Assembly (NCBI GenBank): GCA_016785225.1
Contig: JAFBJZ010000662.1
Span: 115,345-179,344, forward strand
Length of the DNA: 64,000 nt
DNA from: Psettodes erumei
Taxonomy: Eukaryota > Chordata > Actinopteri > Pleuronectiformes > Psettodidae
Direction of reading: 5' to 3'
Notes under the pieces: model-generated
The model's input: only the letters and a program-made list of their open reading frames with translations
Databases searched by the model: none
What the model was told of the DNA's origin: nothing
Made by a program: the position numbers and the translations under genes
Shown here: positions 59,582 through 64,000 of the stretch, in pieces
Layout: every line of letters starts with the position of its first letter
How positions within the stretch are numbered: position 1 is the stretch's first letter

Positions 59582-62330
59582 CCCCACCCTCTGTTTGTGA
59601 GTTCTCTCGACTGAACTTCTTCTCACTTACTTTGTTGTGTCCCTGTTTTCCCGTGAGCCCACCTTTCATTATTTTGCCTTGCTCTAAAATGCGTCACTCC
59701 TAATAATATCTGCCGTCAACAACTGCGCGACTTGAAATTGCTCCTGTCTGGTTTTAATATAATATTTATTACTTCTTAACCTTTTGAAGAAGTGAAGGAA
59801 AACACACACCTCCACGGGTGAAGCGCCTGTTCACAGGGAGATTTCAGCCACCAGAACAACGTAATTATTAACAATTATCGAAAATTGCTCTCAGTGCTCA
59901 AAGCAATCAAACCGAGTGTAAAAATAGGATCTGTTCTTTTCCAACAAGGTCTTATTTATCATCAACATGTTCAAGAAACTAGAGAAGCGATGGCGAAAGA
60001 TCGAGAAAGCCTAAAGACGTGCTCACGTTCAAGTACGCCACATCATGGCTTAATGAGCCTCATTAAAATGCCACAAATGCAAATGAATGCCTCACGCCTA
60101 TCCTCAGGACTCTTGTTAAAGCAAACTGCGAACAAAGGGCGGTGGAGACCTTGGACGAAATGCACCATTCTCAAACCTCGGCCTTCGAGGAGGAGAAACC
60201 CGCAGCCGAAGCATTTCCGTCTCAGCTCCCGCTCCCCGCGTCGTGTTAAAAACCGTGGGTCGTGCCGGCGCCCTGCAGCAAGACATGAGGGATGGAAAGG
60301 CGAGACAAGAATTTATCCTTTTGATAAGATTCTCTCAAATACACCTGCCGCCGGAAAATGCCATTAAATGTCAGCTGTCTGTTCCTCGGTTGACAACAGG
60401 CACGCGCACACACAGAGAAGCAGACAGTGTCTCACCTTACGTACGCTGTGGGAAGGTCGTACAGGAGGAGACAAGGGCTCGAATCAGTCCCTCGGAAATG
60501 AAGCTGCTTCTTCTTTTGATGGCATTCACAGTGGATATAATCAGGGGAACACTGGGAGGACGGACGAGGGTGGCGCGCCATTCTCCGGCTCACCTTCATG
60601 CATCTGCAGTGTGGCGAATGCATGGCGGGACACGATTGTCGGTCCCGTCGCTTTGTCGCATGTCCCGGTTTCAATGATGCTTTCAGGGGACACGTGTCGC
60701 CGATGCGGAAGCTTCTTATTCATGGAATAGTTTGGCAGTTTGAGATTGATACCAGTCTGCACAGTAAATATAAGGAAACAGCAGATAGCATGTAGGAGGA
60801 ACCGGCAAGCCCATAATTATCGAACGAATATTTGAGATGAATCATCATGTTGGCTGTAATGTGTGAATGTTTAACCTTGGAATTTTAACTCTTTTCCAGA
60901 GACGGTACCAAACACACGACGCCTGTGTCTTCGGCAGGAGGGGACAGGAAGTCCTCGCTGTCCCCTCTGTGATGACGAGCCCTGAGGCTGACCGCTGACT
61001 GCTGGAAGCAGCTGGATCTGTTTGTCAGGTATTAGAGGGGGTCCACTGCACCGGGGCGCTGACACAGAGGACACACACAGGCCTGAAATCCTTTGGTCAA
61101 TTTTTACTAATGTATGTGTGGGTATTTAGACCAGTTTAATGTATCTATTTACACGAGTATGTCAATTTTACTTTTTTAGTTGGAGTATATTTTGTAACAA
61201 GGAACAATGAGAATGGTAAAAGTTAATAAAGAGAAAAGAAAAGGTCATTTCTTGTCTTCGTTTTCAAATTCACGCAGCTGGAGGATCCAGCATTAGCATT
61301 AAGCGAACATGTCCGAGGATGTCAAAGGCTGTGAAGGCCGACGACACGTGCAGAATGAGCTGATATCAGGTCGTGATCAATATAAATATCAGCAGTGCAA
61401 AGCGACTTCTGCTGAGGAAAAAAATGACACGAGGGGCTGTGGGAATACTGGGAGACGCCTGGAAAGCAATCAGATGCCATTTTGATGTTATAGACCGACA
61501 CACTGACACCCCCCCCTGTACACTTCGATATGTCACACACACACGATGGAGGATCCAGAGAAAGGAAGAGGCAGGAAGAAAAAAAATATGAAGATCCAGG
61601 CAGCATGTTTGTTCCAGCTCAGCAGTCAGGACTCAGTCTCTCGGTACTCTGGTCTGTTATCCATGAAAATGAGAGGCTGTATATATGCCTGAAGAGATGG
61701 CTTTTTGGACAAATAAATGGGTTTTTCTCAGGCACAACAGAGGAGTGAAAAAAGACAGAACAAATTTCTTGAGGAAAAAGAGGCCGAGTGTTTTCATCCA
61801 TGAGAATGTCTGAACTATGGAGCCTCCACAGAAGAGTCAGATGACGTCATGTCAATACGAACGACACTCAAATTGTATTTTTTTTGCACTGAACACCTTT
61901 TTGGCAGCAGGTCCAAAAGCAAGGATGATAAGACAGGAGAGTCTGACCGTGGTGCAAGACAATGGAAAAGAGAAGCTGTTACTCCCTCTAGTGGTTCAGA
62001 TCTGGCACTGTTCACTCTGTAATACAAAAAATAGGTGAGTGTGACTGCCAAGTCCAATTTCAGGAAAATAAATCGGCAGCTAAAGATGTAGTGATTTACT
62101 TATAAAAGTCAAATGGTCAGGATTTATGATATATTAATATGTTGTAAAAGAAAATATAAACGTCAGGATATCTTGACCTCTGCTGCTTCAATTTCCACCA
62201 TTCTTGGTTTCATTTGTCTCTCATGGGTTTCCCAACTTAACAGAGGTGTTCCACTGAATCTCTGGAGTTTCCCTTGAAGTTAGGGCTTTTAAACAATCAA
62301 TTCTGTCCTTATGAAGAACATCACGTCTTG

Positions 62331-62395
62331 GTGGCGAAGTGGTTTGAGGTTGTGACGTTGGATCCACGTATTCCTGGTTCAGTTCTTTTCATTTA
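62331..62395 (+). repeat. tRNA-like sequence, probable SINE head
   Basis: TGGCGAAGTGGTTTGAG resembles a Pol III A box (TRGCNNAGYNGG). It is followed 30 bases later by GGTTCAGTTCT, close to the B box GGTTCGANTCC. No cloverleaf with a sound anticodon stem can be drawn, so a tRNA-derived SINE relic is more likely than a tRNA gene. Confidence 0.4.
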
Positions 62396-62433
62396 CTGTC
62401 TATCTACATTTTTTCTCCTATTATGAGTTTTCA

Positions 62434-62455
62434 GATACCCAGTATCCTGGGTATC
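62434..62455. repeat. Perfect 9-bp hairpin
   Basis: GATACCCAG, loop TATC, then CTGGGTATC. Short, position-specific, no known role. Confidence 0.7.
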
Positions 62456-62778
62456 GAACTTTTTTTCTTTCTACTATTTTTCAGTGACGATACACAGGCA
62501 CTAAATTACAAACTTTGCAGCACTGTTTTCATTCAAAGAAAAACAAGTGGTGTCACATATGATACGACGGATAGCGTTGCAGCATTATCACGGACAAAAA
62601 CAGCTTTGAAGCACAAATAGTCCCATGAAATGTGTCGTTCACGCAGCCCTCACACGCTCAGAACTGGGACGACGCGTTGAACGCGCATAAGTTACTCACC
62701 TTGGCGTGCGACACCGGCACCACACAAGGTTCCGGCGGTATTGAGCTGAATATTATGCCTCCTTGTTCTCCTTGAACT

Positions 62779-62850
62779 GCATTTATTCTTCCTGATTTTA
62801 CTGGTGAATGTAAAGTCAGAGTACATCCAGCAGATGACGCCATTGCTGCT
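62779..62850. repeat. 72-bp direct repeat, copy 1
   Basis: Nearly identical to 63161-63232, differing by only a few bases. It contains CCAGCAGATGACGCC, one base from the CTCF core. On the minus strand it opens a frame starting MASSAGCTLTLHSPVKS, which here runs to a good donor (CCAAG then GTGAGT, GT at 62699-62698). Confidence 0.85.
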
Positions 62851-63160
62851 CCAACAGGTATGTCCACAATATTGGATTTTGGTTGGTGTCGCTCATTTCT
62901 GATATCACCCCCTTTCTGAATACAGGATCTGTATGTGATAACATTAATCCTTTGAGATTGTAAATCAGAAATCACGTTTTAATATATTTCAATTAGTTTT
63001 ATTTCGCATTTATATTTGCACAGCAAGTGCAATAAGATGGAAGCAGAAAAAGCAAAAGACGGGCAGCAGAAGTGAGAAGTGGCTCCTGTCAATAAATGCT
63101 GTTCTTGCTGTCAGATTTTCAAGTACTTTTCTCTTCTTATGGCGACTTGTTACGACTGTT

Positions 63161-63232
63161 GCATTTATTCTGACTGATTTTACTGGTGAATGTAAAGTCA
63201 GAGTACATCCAGCAGATGACGCCATTGCTGCT
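63161..63232. repeat. 72-bp direct repeat, copy 2
   Basis: Second copy in the same orientation, ending 38 bases before the acceptor-bounded calcium-channel exon. It keeps the CTCF-like core and the minus-strand MASSAGCTLTLHSPVKS frame. Spacing between copies is 382 bases. Confidence 0.85.
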
Positions 63233-63270
63233 TCACCACGGCGTCCACATTATTTTTTTTTTATCTTCAG

Positions 63271-63663
63271 GATATCTATCACACGAGCCACGGCAGATAT
63301 ATCGCTCGCCAAGCGGTCCGTTCTCAACAACCCCAGTAAGAGGGCCATCATCGAAAGATCCAACACCCGCTCCAGCTTAGGTGAGGAAGCAAAAACAAAC
63401 TCTCCTTCCGTTCTCCCGCGCTCAGCGCCAGGGCGTTTTCTGAGAGGGAGGGGTTCGGGCCAGTCAAATGTTTAAACTCCCACGCCCGACCCTGGCGTCT
63501 TGTCCCACCAGCCGAGGTCCAGAGCGAGATCGAGAGGATCTTCGAGCTGGCCCACTCCCTGCAGCTGGTGGTGCTGTACGCCAACACCATCAACCACCCG
63601 GCCCAGCTCCTCAAGACCTCCCTGGCCCCCATCATCTTCCACGTGAAGGTCTCCTCGCCAAAG
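63271..63663 (+). CDS. cacnb4: Voltage-gated calcium channel beta subunit (beta-4-like), two exons only, partial or broken
   Basis: Exon 63271-63380 (110 bp) reads ISITRATADISLAKRSVLNN and ends in IIERSNTRSSL. Exon 63512-63663 (152 bp) starts AEVQSEIERIFELAHSLQLV and ends in APIIFHVKVSSPK. Both have good AG/GT borders, the correct phase, and the family's usual exon lengths. NPSKRA and IIxHVKVSSPK favour beta-4 over beta-2. They encode part of the guanylate-kinase-like domain that grips the channel alpha-1 subunit. Oddities: the usually invariant LDADTINHP reads LYANTINHP, and IIVHVK reads IIFHVK. No upstream exons (N-terminus, SH3, start of the GK domain) are visible in 17 kb. The window ends 337 bases later, so downstream exons may follow. 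It may be a decaying duplicate, a diverged paralogue, or an assembly artefact. Confidence 0.8.
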
Positions 63664-64000
63664 GTACGGAATAAGATCTGACGTGACGAGCTCAGTCGCA
63701 GGTTGGGAAGCACCACCGGTGTTTTAGTTTTTATTCGGAGCCACCTTTACAACATAATGATCGGACCTGGACCGCACGGCAGTATATGATGTTATTTCTG
63801 CAGCTACCGTCCCACAGAGTCGTTCAGTTGCTGGGGACAAACGCCTAAAATTGAAGTAGCAGCCCACCGTTAAAACTTCTGGCCGAGATGCGAGAGTCAC
63901 GGGTTTCAGATCTGCATGGGAGAGGACGCCTGCAGTACCTGTTTGCCTCCACAGCACGGCGCCAGAGATGAGCAAACGGAAAATGCAAAACCAAAGGATT
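63664..64000. other. Intron-like tail after the last calcium-channel exon
   Basis: The donor GTACGG follows the exon at 63664. No further exon (the expected next one would encode VLQRLIKSRGKSQ) is found before the window ends. Confidence 0.6.

Larger units (their letters stand above)
55800..62330. other. Gene-poor interval before the calcium-channel fragment
   Basis: No recognised coding exon. It has an AGG repeat at 57068-57096, a C/T-rich patch at about 58020-58100 and a 217-codon open frame at 58928-59581 of doubtful status. A near-match CTCF core (CCACCGGATGGCGCC) lies at 59406-59420, and a CTCF-like core on the minus strand at about 61980-61994. I looked here for SH3 and guanylate-kinase exons of the beta subunit and found none. 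Confidence 0.5.

Noticed and set aside
62331..62395. Functional tRNA gene
   Set aside because: A-box and B-box-like parts are present, but no proper acceptor and anticodon stems can be paired; a SINE relic is more likely.
1..64000. CRISPR array, prophage or other prokaryotic defence system
   Set aside because: The window is vertebrate nuclear DNA; its repeats are microsatellites, minisatellites and transposon relics, with no spacer-repeat pattern.

Overview
This 64-kb window looks like nuclear DNA of a ray-finned fish, most likely a percomorph teleost. The genes have many exons with GT-AG introns, yet the introns are far shorter than in mammals. (CA)n/(TG)n microsatellites are very frequent, and short teleost-type transposon relics are present, including one hAT-type MITE that still has both ends and its target-site duplication. 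No bacterial, plasmid or CRISPR-like features were seen. Gene names rest on protein similarity recognised by eye, and exon joins were checked for reading frame and splice signals.

Layout. (1) 1-2200: a CpG-rich island at the left edge and mostly featureless spacer. (2) 2202-5350, minus strand: a complete cdadc1 gene (cytidine/dCMP deaminase domain containing 1). Its eleven coding exons join without a frame break into 522 codons plus stop, with a CpG-rich 5' flank running to about 6100. (3) 10668-45865, plus strand: a complete fgf14 gene, an intracellular FGF homologous factor that modulates voltage-gated sodium channels. It has two alternative first exons, 1B at 10668 and 1A at 25796, each with a GC-rich 5' flank, spliced to four shared exons of 111, 104, 199 and 149 bp. 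The predicted proteins are 251 aa (1A) and 218 aa (1B). Its introns hold three RE1/REST-like sites around exon 1B and in the first intron, RFX X-boxes, long polypyrimidine and polypurine tracts, a roughly 300-bp direct duplication, and a (CA)22 tract beginning six bases past the exon 3 donor. (4) 45866-62300: the fgf14 3' UTR and a long gene-poor interval holding the MITE, a miRNA-like hairpin, and a promoter-like first exon beside a perfect CTCF core motif. (5) 63271-63663, plus strand: two adjacent exons of a voltage-gated calcium-channel beta subunit, closest to cacnb4. The exons normally found upstream are not visible in the window, and several usually invariant residues are changed.

Fgf14 and the calcium-channel beta subunit are both neuronal ion-channel regulators; cdadc1 is an unrelated nucleotide deaminase. 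Human CDADC1 and FGF14 lie on 13q and CACNB4 on 2q. Their closeness here fits the known fish chromosomes that combine 13q and 2q content.
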